A stretch of DNA of 30,422 nt from CAZJLN01 sp964540765 (lineage in GTDB: Bacteria; Chloroflexota; Anaerolineae; Anaerolineales; Anaerolineaceae), in NCBI GenBank assembly GCA_964540765.1, contig CAZINW010000025.1, positions 1-30,422 on the forward strand, written 5' to 3'. The notes beneath the pieces are model-generated. The model saw only the letters and a program-made list of their open reading frames with translations. It made no database searches and was not told where the DNA came from. Within the stretch, counting starts at the first letter, position 1. Every line of letters starts with the position of its first letter. The position numbers and the translations under genes were made by a program. Positions 1-7,925 of the stretch are shown here, one piece after another.

Positions 1-273
1 ATCGCCAGTGCAGGTGCCATCACAGGTTCCGTCATTGAGATGCAGTTGCTGGCGTAACTGGGTTTGGAGTTGATCTCCATCGCCAGTGCACTCACCAGTA
101 CATTCACCATTTTGATATTGGTATTCAAATTCTTCACCCTGAAGTACAGGTTCTGCAGTTGTCTCGACTTCATCAGTATCAACATTCTGGGCAGAGGTGG
201 ATTTCACTAAACCAAACACGCCCGCACCGAGTACAACTGTAATAACTAACGCTACAAATATTTTCTTTATCAT
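1..273 (-). CDS. Exported protein with repeated CX3C motifs (3' part outside window)
   Basis: The reading frame starts with ATG at 273-271 and stays open to the window edge, so only the first 91 residues are visible. A good ribosome-binding site (AAGGAG) lies about 7 bases upstream. Residues 4-23 are hydrophobic and end near STSAQ, which fits a Sec signal peptide. An acidic stretch follows, then two copies of a short motif: NGECTGECTGD (residues 55-65) and DGTCDGTCTGD (81-91). The cysteines are C58/C62 and C84/C88, each pair spaced CX3C, with about 26 residues between copies. The gene is divergent from the response regulator and shares its control region, so it may be a target of that system. 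I do not recognise a family. Metal binding by the cysteine pairs is possible but is inference. Confidence 0.72.
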   Translation of the reverse strand, partial: MIKKIFVALVITVVLGAGVFGLVKSTSAQNVDTDEVETTAEPVLQGEEFEYQYQNGECTGECTGDGDQLQTQLRQQLHLNDGTCDGTCTGD

Positions 274-358
274 TTTTTACTCCTTAATCTAAAATTTTTG
301 TGTTTCCATATTTCTTGCTTGTTGATAAACCTATAATAGCAAAAGCTTTCTAAGAAGG

Positions 359-389
359 TGTGTAGCACATGTGAAGATCCTGTGAAGAT
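359..389 (+). promoter_or_regulatory. Three 11-bp-spaced direct repeats, probable response-regulator binding site
   Basis: TGTGAAGAT occurs exactly at 370-378 and 381-389, and a degenerate copy, TGTGTAGCA, at 359-367. All three start 11 bases apart. One-turn direct repeats abutting the -35 box are the usual architecture for OmpR/PhoB-family activators. The last repeat ends one base before the proposed -35 (390-395) of the regulator gene. The first overlaps the likely -35 position of the divergent exported-protein gene. The repeats are seen in the sequence; binding by the adjacent regulator is inference. Confidence 0.6.
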
Positions 390-418
390 TTCATATTTGG
401 CTCTGAAAAGTCTATAAT
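390..418 (+). promoter_or_regulatory. Sigma70-like promoter of the two-component operon
   Basis: TTCATA at 390-395 (four of six matches to the -35 consensus), a 17-base spacer, and a perfect TATAAT at 413-418. The weak -35 and strong -10 next to tandem repeats suit an activator-dependent promoter. The start codon at 451 lies about 32 bases after the -10. Confidence 0.55.
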
Positions 419-450
419 TATAGAAATAATAGAGTAGGATATAAGTAATT

Positions 451-1137
451 ATGGCCAAGATCCTGATAATTGAAGATGAAAAGGAACTGAATAAGGTGCT
501 TCAAGCTTACCTGGTCAAAAGTGGATACCAGGCTTTTGGCGCATATAATGGCGATGATGGCTTATCACTCTGGGAACGGGAAAATCCCGATCTGGTGCTA
601 TTGGATCTGAATTTGCCGGGTATGGACGGGCTTGAAGTTGCCCGTTCCATTCGCAAAGTGAAAGAAACACCCATTATCATGGTGACCGCACGGGTGGATG
701 AAGTGGATCGATTGATTGGCTTGGAGTTGGGGGCAGATGACTATATAACAAAACCCTATTCTCCAAGGGAAGTGATTGCACGGATTAAGGCAGTCTTGCG
801 CAGATCGGGCAGGCAGCAGGAAATCCAGCTGGAGATTAGTGTGGGCAATTTACACATTGACCTTGACGGGCATCAAGTCACGCTGGCAGGTCAGACACTG
901 GACCTCACACCGACTGAATTTGCACTGCTGGCTACTCTGGCAAAGCAGCCTGGAAGGGTATTCAGCCGATTACAGCTCCTTGAAGCAGCCCAGGGAAATG
1001 CCTATGAGGGTTACGAACGTAGCATCGATGCACACATCAAAAACCTGCGCTCAAAACTCGGAGATGATCCCAAAACGCCAAAGTATCTTGAGACTGTATT
1101 CAGCATTGGATATCGCTTTATGAAACCAGAAGGTTGA
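451..1137 (+). CDS. OmpR-family DNA-binding response regulator
   Basis: This 228-residue protein has the standard two-domain layout. The receiver domain (about 3-115) carries the acidic pair E8/D9, the phosphoacceptor D52 in LLDLNLPGMDG, T79 and K101 in ITKPY. A winged-helix DNA-binding domain (about 130-225) follows, with the family signatures LTPTEFALLATL, SIDAHIKNLRSKLGDDP and YRF. All phosphorylation residues are intact. The stop codon is followed after one base by the kinase start, so the two are translationally coupled. It should be phosphorylated by that kinase and act on the repeats at 359-389, probably autoregulating its own operon. The closest named relatives are BaeR/PhoP-type regulators; the signal is not known. 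Confidence 0.96.
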   Translation: MAKILIIEDEKELNKVLQAYLVKSGYQAFGAYNGDDGLSLWERENPDLVLLDLNLPGMDGLEVARSIRKVKETPIIMVTARVDEVDRLIGLELGADDYITKPYSPREVIARIKAVLRRSGRQQEIQLEISVGNLHIDLDGHQVTLAGQTLDLTPTEFALLATLAKQPGRVFSRLQLLEAAQGNAYEGYERSIDAHIKNLRSKLGDDPKTPKYLETVFSIGYRFMKPEG

Positions 1138-1138
1138 T

Positions 1139-2806
1139 ATGCGACTCCGTTTGCTTCTCTCATTTGCCCTGGTGATTTTCGTGGCATTAGGCAGCGTCTT
1201 ACTGGTAATAAACCTGTCTGCCGAGCAACAGGTACGCAGGTATTTGGGACGTAGCGCCTTGGCAGGCGTTGAAGCCCTGGTTGATGAGCTGGAGTCTTAT
1301 TATGAAGAATCACCAGGTTGGGAAGGCGTTTCTGCCATTTTTGAAGCCGAACAAACCACTTCTACAACCTCTACAGCGTTGCCTGATCCCACACCTCTCT
1401 CAGAAAGCACCAATCCCTTGCAGCCAATCCCAACACAGAACGCTCAGACGCCATATATGCCAGACGCCGGCGAGGGAAAGGGGCCAGCAGAAAACGCTGG
1501 CAAGGGTCAGGGACAGGGAGAGTTGCATCCCACACCCACTCCCTTTAAAAGCGCCGCAACACCGCTCCCTAGTCAGACTGTAATCGGCAGCGAAACCGTA
1601 GAAGGCAGCACCAACGGCGTGGTCACGCTGTCAGCGCCTGGGCAGGGAATGGGGCAAGGGCAGGGGCAAGGTAGAAAAGGTCACTTACTGACAGACAACG
1701 CCGGCATTATTCTCTACAGTTCTGACGAAGCAGACATCGGGCAGCCCGCAGCTAAAGAGTTGCTGGACGAATCCATTGCCATTGAGGATGATGGGGAAAC
1801 GGTGGCTTATCTTATTCCTGCAGGAGGCGTGCCCAGGTTACCAGAAAGTTATGAAACCCAATTGATCAAGAAAATTCAGCAGGCAACCTCGATAGCAGCG
1901 ATCATATCTGGGATTTTAGCAATTCTCATGGCCTTACTGCTTTCTCGAATGATCCTCAAACCAGTTGAAGCGCTCTCACAGGCTGCGGATCAACTCTCAA
2001 AAGGGAATTTAACTCAGCGTGTCACACTCAAAGGCAAGAATGAACTTGCGGAGCTGGGTAAAACTTTCAATCAGATGGCGGATGCCCTGCAGTTGGCAGA
2101 GCAGCAACGGCGGACAATGACCGCGGATATTGCACATGAACTGCGCACACCTCTGGCAGTTCAGCGAGCCAATCTGGAAGCGCTGCAGGATGGTATTTAT
2201 CCCCTTAATATCACAGCACTGGCTCCAATCATTGAACAGAATCGCCTGTTGACTCGTCTGGTGGATGATCTGCGTATCCTGGCACTGGTAGATTCTGGTG
2301 AACTCTCATTGAACATCCGCCCGTTCGATCTTTCCAATTTGAGCGCCACAACCATTTCCCAATTCGAGTCCATGCTGGGGTACTCCAATATACAGACCAG
2401 TCAAACATACCAGCCTGGCTTACCCAGGGTCATTGCTGATCCAGAAAGGGTGGCACAGATTCTGCAAAATCTTTTGCAGAACGCATACCGCTACAGCAGC
2501 CCTGATACTACCATTTACATCAATACCACACAGATTGGCACCATGGCCAGTTTAACTATTCGGGATCAGGGACCAGGCATCCCCGCTGATTCACTTGAAA
2601 AGATTTTTGAACGCTTCTATCGCGTCGCCAAAGGGCGGGAAAGGGATAAAGGCGGCACTGGTCTGGGTCTCCCCATTGCGCGTAAACTCGCCGAAGCCCA
2701 GGGTGGAAGCCTGACCGCTGCCAATTATCCGGAAGGAGGCGCTGTCTTCACACTCCTGTTGCCGCTGGAAAACCGCGTCCATCCCGAAGTTTCATCGCAT
2801 GGTTAG
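1139..2806 (+). CDS. BaeS-like sensor histidine kinase with Gly-Gln-rich extracytoplasmic domain
   Basis: This 555-residue membrane kinase has TM1 at about 5-26 and TM2 at about 250-272. A large extracytoplasmic part lies between them, then HAMP (273-320), HisKA with H333 in DIAHELRTP, and the ATPase domain: N-box N444/N448, G1 box DQGPGIP around 476-482, G2 box GGTGLGL around 505-511. Catalytic motifs are complete. The sensor region (about 70-180) is unusual: low complexity, Ser/Thr/Pro-rich, with two Gly-Gln/Lys runs at about 111-128 and 168-181. It should sense an envelope condition and phosphorylate the upstream regulator. The BaeSR resemblance and the divergent Cys-rich exported protein suggest envelope stress or metals, but this is inference. 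Confidence 0.94.
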   Translation: MRLRLLLSFALVIFVALGSVLLVINLSAEQQVRRYLGRSALAGVEALVDELESYYEESPGWEGVSAIFEAEQTTSTTSTALPDPTPLSESTNPLQPIPTQNAQTPYMPDAGEGKGPAENAGKGQGQGELHPTPTPFKSAATPLPSQTVIGSETVEGSTNGVVTLSAPGQGMGQGQGQGRKGHLLTDNAGIILYSSDEADIGQPAAKELLDESIAIEDDGETVAYLIPAGGVPRLPESYETQLIKKIQQATSIAAIISGILAILMALLLSRMILKPVEALSQAADQLSKGNLTQRVTLKGKNELAELGKTFNQMADALQLAEQQRRTMTADIAHELRTPLAVQRANLEALQDGIYPLNITALAPIIEQNRLLTRLVDDLRILALVDSGELSLNIRPFDLSNLSATTISQFESMLGYSNIQTSQTYQPGLPRVIADPERVAQILQNLLQNAYRYSSPDTTIYINTTQIGTMASLTIRDQGPGIPADSLEKIFERFYRVAKGRERDKGGTGLGLPIARKLAEAQGGSLTAANYPEGGAVFTLLLPLENRVHPEVSSHG

Positions 2807-2937
2807 CAAATAATCAGATTTACTCTCATACTTTGTGGTTAGTAAATTTCAATAATAAGAGGGCCTTGAGGAAGTAAAGCGTTCCATAAAATACGATTGT
2901 CTGTTGATCAATTTGTTCTCTTGCCCATCAGGTGCCC

Positions 2938-2966
2938 TTGACAATTGCTATTTAATATGATATTTT
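2938..2966 (+). promoter_or_regulatory. Promoter of the PHP/BMP-transporter operon
   Basis: Perfect -35 TTGACA at 2938-2943, 17-base spacer, -10 TATTTT at 2961-2966 preceded by an extended -10 TGA. Its arrangement is the same as that of the LacI-gene promoter at 13657-13629. The expected transcription start (about 2973) lies just before the operator, so bound repressor would block initiation or early elongation. Confidence 0.75.
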
Positions 2967-2976
2967 ATTATAACGA

Positions 2977-2996
2977 TTGCGCAAACGATTGCGCAA
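2977..2996 (+). promoter_or_regulatory. LacI-family operator for the import operon
   Basis: TTGCGCAAACGATTGCGCAA is an imperfect palindrome with the CGCAAACG core typical of LacI/PurR-family operators. The same 20 bases occur on the opposite strand upstream of the LacI-type gene (13618-13599). The site lies just downstream of the -10 box. Two identical copies in the window, both next to strong promoters, make it the likely binding site of the regulator encoded at 12567-13580. Confidence 0.82.
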
Positions 2997-3047
2997 GATT
3001 AATTATCCTTATCAATGAGATTTTTTCATTTTTTGATAGGTTTTTGG

Positions 3048-4598
3048 ATGAATAGAAATTATCGAACCGGATTCCACGCGTTTTTGGTGTTTGTGATATC
3101 GATCGCAATAGGGGTAAGTGCATGTAGTTCTGGAACTCCCACTGAGCTTGAGGAGGTCGTAGAGACAGAAATGAATGTTCAGCCCGGATCGGTAAGGGGG
3201 AAGGTTCTGACAGATTCCGGCGAGATGGTCACCGCTGGAATCATCGTCGAAAATGCAAACGGTGACCTGTATCGCACGACCACTAATGCTCAATCTGGAT
3301 ATAACCTTTTACTCCTTCCTGGAGACTACACGCTTTATTTTACCCGCGGATTTGAATATTCAATGGTCACAAAAACCGTGAAGGTTGAGAGCTATAAGAA
3401 ATATTATCTCCAGGATGTCAGGCTGATCCAATTAATCGATCCTTATGCCCAGGGCTGGGTCGCCTCGGACATTCACCAGCATACCTACTATTCTGATGGG
3501 GCGGACAGCGTTTCTTCGCAGCTGCTGGGAAACATCAGCAATGGACTTTATGTGGGCTTCCTGTCGGACCATAATTCTGCTTGGGGACTGCCAGAATGGA
3601 TGCAGGGGAACAGACTGGTTGCCGATATTGACACCGCTGGCAATCCCCGCCACTACAATGCTTTTGAGAGCGTTGAGGTGACCACTGAATTTGGTCATTT
3701 CCAATCCCTGGGTGTTGGATTGACATTCGACACCTATGAAGTCAAAATGACAGAATATCAACGTGCACAGGACCAGGCTGAAAAAGACAGAATTCTGACA
3801 GAGATGGTCCAGTACATTACAGATACGATTAAGAGAAGTGGGGGGATTGCACAGTTAAACCACCCATACAGTGCCGGCACCATGGGGTTCAATTACTGGG
3901 ACATTGTTGATCGTTTTGATACCATTGAAATTTGGAATGGGTATTTTGTTCCCGGGGATGGTCGATATATCGGCGAGTCGATCGGTTACGCTGAACAAAA
4001 CTACAGTGCAAAGTTGAAGTGGTTCGAACTGCTGAACGATATCAAGAACGGCGCCAGGTTCATCCCGGCCACAGGCGGCACAGATAATCACGATTCCACA
4101 TCTCCCTATACCCACAATGCAATGCTGGACCCATACACCATCACCAACATCAAGGATTTCAAGATCACCAATATGGTGGAATACGTGGCTGTTTACGAGC
4201 TCAATGGCAGGTATAACGGGAACCCGACAACCTACCTGCATATCAGCGGGGATATTACACTGGAATCTGTGATAGATGCCATTAAGAATGGCAACAGCTT
4301 CATCAGCAACGGACCCATCCTCTTTGCGGAGATCGATGGGAAGACCTACGGGGAAACGGTTGATCTGCATGGCGCCAGCAGCCTTACCCTGCACATCAAT
4401 GCCTTTGCACGGGATGGTTTGGAAAGTATCAATATCATCAGGAATGGCGAGATCATCAAGACAATTGAGACGTTCAACAGCTCTACTTTCGAAGATGAGG
4501 TAAAACTGGAAAACATGACCAGTGACGATTGGATTGTTTTGGAGGGCATGGGCACTTCAACACATTACTGCATCACCAACCCCATATTCTTTAAGTGA
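3048..4598 (+). CDS. Exported CehA/McbA-like PHP-domain metallohydrolase lipoprotein
   Basis: Start 3048 gives a 26-residue lipoprotein signal peptide ending in the lipobox VSAC and has AGG seven bases upstream. The in-frame ATG at 3015 (527 residues) adds 11 residues and has no clear ribosome-binding site. In the longer numbering, residues 58-135 resemble a carboxypeptidase-regulatory-like beta domain. The PHP domain follows: DIHQHT (H154, H156), SDG, SDHN (D185, H186), LNHPY (H283) and GGTDNHD (D357, H359). These are the expected metal ligands, so it is probably an active hydrolase on the outer face of the membrane. PHP enzymes act as phosphoesterases, and CehA/McbA relatives hydrolyse carbamates; the substrate here is unknown. 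As first gene of a nucleoside-import operon, it may process the compound before uptake (inference). Confidence 0.88.
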   Translation: MNRNYRTGFHAFLVFVISIAIGVSACSSGTPTELEEVVETEMNVQPGSVRGKVLTDSGEMVTAGIIVENANGDLYRTTTNAQSGYNLLLLPGDYTLYFTRGFEYSMVTKTVKVESYKKYYLQDVRLIQLIDPYAQGWVASDIHQHTYYSDGADSVSSQLLGNISNGLYVGFLSDHNSAWGLPEWMQGNRLVADIDTAGNPRHYNAFESVEVTTEFGHFQSLGVGLTFDTYEVKMTEYQRAQDQAEKDRILTEMVQYITDTIKRSGGIAQLNHPYSAGTMGFNYWDIVDRFDTIEIWNGYFVPGDGRYIGESIGYAEQNYSAKLKWFELLNDIKNGARFIPATGGTDNHDSTSPYTHNAMLDPYTITNIKDFKITNMVEYVAVYELNGRYNGNPTTYLHISGDITLESVIDAIKNGNSFISNGPILFAEIDGKTYGETVDLHGASSLTLHINAFARDGLESINIIRNGEIIKTIETFNSSTFEDEVKLENMTSDDWIVLEGMGTSTHYCITNPIFFK

Positions 4599-4649
4599 TT
4601 AATTACAATTAGAGGAGTTCTTCAACAAATCATAAAAGGAGAAAAGAAA

Positions 4650-5117
4650 ATGAAGAAACTAAGATTTTTGTTCGTACTGATGGTTATCGTCATTGCTGTG
4701 ACAAGCTTGACCGCCTGTGCAAAGAAGGAAGAAGTGGATGCGTGGAAATGGACCCCGGGCAAAGATGCAGTCATCTACAAATCAAGCGCTGCAGACGATT
4801 GGTCATCTACCTTTACGGTCTACGTCTTGATCGTTGGCGGTGATGAGACCGTTCTGTTTGATGGGACGGTCACCCTCACCTCCCCCCAGATGATGGCCAG
4901 TGAGTTCTTGGCAGCCGCGATCAATGACAAGGGCCTCGCCCAGGAAGGGCTGGATGTCGGCTTCATAACCAAGGTAGGCGATTATGAAAATGACAGTACA
5001 AACGGCGTTTATTGGATGTACTATGTCAATGGAATCATGCCCAATTGGGGAGCCAACGAATACCGCCTGCGCGATGGTGATTATATTAAACTGTCCTACG
5101 AGGTGAGTTCATATTAA
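4650..5117 (+). CDS. DUF4430-domain lipoprotein
   Basis: A 155-residue protein with a strong ribosome-binding site (AAGGAG) 8-9 bases before the ATG. Residues 1-23 form a lipoprotein signal peptide with lipobox LTAC. The mature part matches DUF4430, a transcobalamin-C-terminal-like beta fold, best seen in the segment GVYWMYYVNG (residues about 129-138) and the closing pattern YRLRDGDYIKLSYE. DUF4430 domains occur in cobalamin carriers and in bacterial surface proteins of unknown function. It lies between the PHP lipoprotein and the binding protein of the transporter, so it may be an accessory extracellular ligand-binding part. No function can be assigned. Confidence 0.82.
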   Translation: MKKLRFLFVLMVIVIAVTSLTACAKKEEVDAWKWTPGKDAVIYKSSAADDWSSTFTVYVLIVGGDETVLFDGTVTLTSPQMMASEFLAAAINDKGLAQEGLDVGFITKVGDYENDSTNGVYWMYYVNGIMPNWGANEYRLRDGDYIKLSYEVSSY

Positions 5118-5159
5118 CTGTGACCTAACCGGGTCAGAATAATGCAGATCCGCGTTATA

Positions 5160-5185
5160 GGCTGTTACAGGACACACTGTCAGCC
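5160..5185 (+). other. Intercistronic hairpin before the binding-protein gene
   Basis: GGCTG (5160-5164) pairs with CAGCC (5181-5185) and ACAG (5167-5170) with CTGT (5177-5180), leaving a TT bulge and a 6-base loop. No T-run follows, so it is not an obvious terminator. It may act in mRNA processing or stability ahead of the binding protein, which is normally needed in excess over the permease. Confidence 0.35.
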
Positions 5186-5218
5186 CATAATTCAAGCATC
5201 CAATGGAAAGGGATCGTC

Positions 5219-6388
5219 ATGATCAAGAAATTTACGGGTTTCACCCTGGCTCTGACCATGCTGCTATGTTTGTTCGCATTGACCGCCTGTAGCAGCAGTC
5301 CAGAGTCTGAAGACCTGGGCATCAGCAGCGAGATTGCAAACCTGGATGACGGAGTCACGAGAATCGTGCTCCTGATCAATGGCAACCTCGGGGATATGTC
5401 CTTTTTTGATTCAGCGAATGCAGGGATGCAGCAATTCCAGGCTGACCATCCCGAAGTCGAAGTGAAGGTTGTTGAAATGGGAGTGGACACGTCGGTATGG
5501 GAACCTACCTTGAGGCAGACCGCCAATGAGGCCAATGACCTGATCATCATTGGAACCACCGATATGCGTGAGCCCCTGCAGCGGTTGATCCAGACCAATA
5601 AATACTCGGATCGGAAATTCATCGTTTTTGATACTGAGATCGAGGATAACGCTGCAGCAGAATATCCGCAGGTTCACTCCATCATGTTCAAACAAAATGA
5701 AGGTGGCTATCTTGCCGGAGCGGTGGCTGCACTGATGAGTATTGAAAGCGGGGTGGAAAGAACTGGCTTTATCGGTGGCATGCGCATTGATGTGATCAAT
5801 GATTTCGGATACGGCTTCATGCAGGGTGTCCAGAGAGTTAATGCTGATTTTGGAACCCAGATATTGGCCTATAATGCCTACATTGGTGATTTCTTCAATA
5901 GCCCGAAGGGCAAATCCCTGGCTGACACCATGTACACGGAGGGAGAAGTGGAGATCCTGTTTGCTGCCGCTTCTCAAGCCGGGCTAGGAAGTCTGGATTC
6001 AGCCAAAAACCTTGATAAGTTCATCATAGGTGTCGATACTGATCAATATGAATATTTCATCCATACTGACCCGGCAAAGGCAGCCAATATTGTGACTTCG
6101 GTCCTGAAACGGGTGGATCTGGCGTTGTATGAGGCCTGTGAGGCTTTTGTAAATGATTCATTGACCTACGGGGACCTGGTTGTATTGGGGCTCAATGAGG
6201 GTAAAGTCGGGATTGTGGATAATGAGAACTACCAGTCGATCGTCCCCGAAGAGGATCGGCGCTATGTCCAGCAATTGATCGATGGGATCAAATCCGGAGA
6301 TATTGTGGTTCAGAGTGGACTGAAACGCTACACCCCCATCGTTGAAGTAAATGCCCTGTTTGACCTGCTCGACCCGACTAGGCAATAA
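5219..6388 (+). CDS. BMP-family (PnrA-like) nucleoside-binding lipoprotein of an ABC importer
   Basis: This 389-residue lipoprotein has signal residues 1-23 and a lipobox LTAC (C24). The BMP fold is recognisable: a first beta-strand with NGNLGDMSFFDSANAGMQQF, a middle GFIGGMRIDVINDFGYGFMQGV, and IIGVDTDQYEYF. BMP/PnrA/Med-type proteins bind purine or pyrimidine nucleosides and deliver them to double-ATPase, two-permease importers, and exactly these three genes follow. It starts at ATG 5219 with GGAAAGGGA upstream. It shares the LacI-type operator at the head of the operon. Nucleoside specificity is inferred from the family; the exact ligand cannot be read from sequence. Confidence 0.92.
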   Translation: MIKKFTGFTLALTMLLCLFALTACSSSPESEDLGISSEIANLDDGVTRIVLLINGNLGDMSFFDSANAGMQQFQADHPEVEVKVVEMGVDTSVWEPTLRQTANEANDLIIIGTTDMREPLQRLIQTNKYSDRKFIVFDTEIEDNAAAEYPQVHSIMFKQNEGGYLAGAVAALMSIESGVERTGFIGGMRIDVINDFGYGFMQGVQRVNADFGTQILAYNAYIGDFFNSPKGKSLADTMYTEGEVEILFAAASQAGLGSLDSAKNLDKFIIGVDTDQYEYFIHTDPAKAANIVTSVLKRVDLALYEACEAFVNDSLTYGDLVVLGLNEGKVGIVDNENYQSIVPEEDRRYVQQLIDGIKSGDIVVQSGLKRYTPIVEVNALFDLLDPTRQ

Positions 6389-6393
6389 GCTCC

Positions 6394-7920
6394 ATGGCAT
6401 ATCTGGAATTATCGAATATCAGCAAAATCTATTCCAACGGGGTGATCGCAAACGACCACGTGAATTTCAGCCTGGCCAGAGGGGAAATCCATGCCATCAT
6501 CGGGGAGAACGGCGCCGGCAAAAGCACGGTGATGAAAGTACTTTTCGGGCTGGAGAAGCGCGATGGTGGTGAGATCATTCTTGAAGGTGAAAAGCTGACC
6601 ATCGACTCTCCTTTGGATGCGATCGCCCATCATATCGGTATGGTTCCGCAGCAATCTATGTTGATCGAGGAGATGTCGGTCAGTGAAAACATTTTCCTGG
6701 GGATCGAGAAAACCAGGCGCGGCCTGCTCAACAGGAAAGCAATGGACCGCGAGACGAAAGCGCTGGGTGAGAAATACAATTTGCGCGTGGGTCCAGGGCT
6801 GAAATGCGGGGACCTCTCGGTCAGCATGGCTCAAAAGGTCAGCATATTAACTGTGCTGGTGCGGGGGGCAAAAATATTGATTCTGGATGAGCCCACTGCT
6901 GTCCTGGCTCCGCAGGAGATCCAGGAATTGTTTGCCCAGCTCAAGCTGTTAAAACAGGATGGGTACAGCATCATCATCATTACCCACAAATTGAAAGAGA
7001 TCAAGCAGCTGTGTGACCGGGTGACGATCATGCGTGCAGGCCGTGACTGCGGTGTATTTGAGGTGAACCAGGTAACTGAAGGTGAAATTTCCAGGCTCAT
7101 AGTAGGGAACAGCATCAATCTGACAATGAACAGATCACCTGCACAACCGGGGGATATTGTGTTAAGGGTTGAGCATCTAACGGTGACCCGAGAAAACCGC
7201 ACTAAGGCAGTTGATGATGTAAGTTTTGATGTCCGGAGGGGAGAAATCCTGTGCTTTGCCGGCGTGGAGGGCAACGGCCAGAGCGAAATCATCCGTTGTA
7301 TCACCGGGTTGGAGAAAAATTATCGCGGGCGTATCTGCCTGCTCGGTCAGGAGATTAAGGGGCTAAATGTAAAAGAGATTAGAGCAAAGGGACTGGCAAA
7401 CATCCCTGAAGACAGGCAAAAGACGAGTTCAAATGGATCGGCCAGTATCTTGGATAACCTTATATCCAACTCTGTCGATAAAGAAAGTATATTCGGGTTC
7501 ATCTTCTACCGGCGTCTGAAGGAAAAAGCCCGAGACCAAGTATCCCGCTTTGATATCAAGTTGAAAAGTCTCACCCAACCCATGAATTCACTCTCCGGTG
7601 GAAACATGCAAAAGCTGATCATTGCACGCGAAGTTGAGACTAACTCTGATCTTCTGGTGGCAGATCAGCCTACTCGGGGCGTGGATATCGGCGCGATGGA
7701 TTTCATCCACAGAAAATTGATCGATATGCGTGATTCTGGCAGGGCGATCCTTCTGATCTCTTCCGATATCAGTGAAGTCATGAACCTTGGAGACAGGATC
7801 CTTGTCTTTCACAAGGGGCAGATCACAGCACAGATCAGCGATGTCCACAGCTTAACCGAGGAACAGTTGGGGCGCTATATGCTGGGGTTGGAAAGAATGT
7901 CAACCACTAAAGGCACCTGA
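6394..7920 (+). CDS. ABC importer double ATPase, nucleoside/simple-sugar type
   Basis: The 508-residue protein holds two fused nucleotide-binding domains, as in RbsA/YufO-type importers. Domain 1 has Walker A GENGAGKST (37-45) and Walker B ILILDE (161-166). Its signature LSVSMAQ (141-147) has Ser where Gly is usual. Domain 2 has a degenerate P-loop GVEGNGQSE (290-298), a canonical signature LSGGN (399-403) and VADQPTRGVDIGA, where the catalytic Glu is replaced, as is common in the second domain of this family. Five bases separate it from the binding-protein stop and five from the permease start, so all are co-transcribed. It should power nucleoside import from the cytoplasmic side. Confidence 0.94.
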   Translation: MAYLELSNISKIYSNGVIANDHVNFSLARGEIHAIIGENGAGKSTVMKVLFGLEKRDGGEIILEGEKLTIDSPLDAIAHHIGMVPQQSMLIEEMSVSENIFLGIEKTRRGLLNRKAMDRETKALGEKYNLRVGPGLKCGDLSVSMAQKVSILTVLVRGAKILILDEPTAVLAPQEIQELFAQLKLLKQDGYSIIIITHKLKEIKQLCDRVTIMRAGRDCGVFEVNQVTEGEISRLIVGNSINLTMNRSPAQPGDIVLRVEHLTVTRENRTKAVDDVSFDVRRGEILCFAGVEGNGQSEIIRCITGLEKNYRGRICLLGQEIKGLNVKEIRAKGLANIPEDRQKTSSNGSASILDNLISNSVDKESIFGFIFYRRLKEKARDQVSRFDIKLKSLTQPMNSLSGGNMQKLIIAREVETNSDLLVADQPTRGVDIGAMDFIHRKLIDMRDSGRAILLISSDISEVMNLGDRILVFHKGQITAQISDVHSLTEEQLGRYMLGLERMSTTKGT

Positions 7921-7925
7921 TCGCC

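Noticed and set aside
3855..4394. Open minus-strand frame of 179 codons
   Set aside because: Lies inside the PHP-domain gene, which has full domain support, and lacks recognisable protein features.
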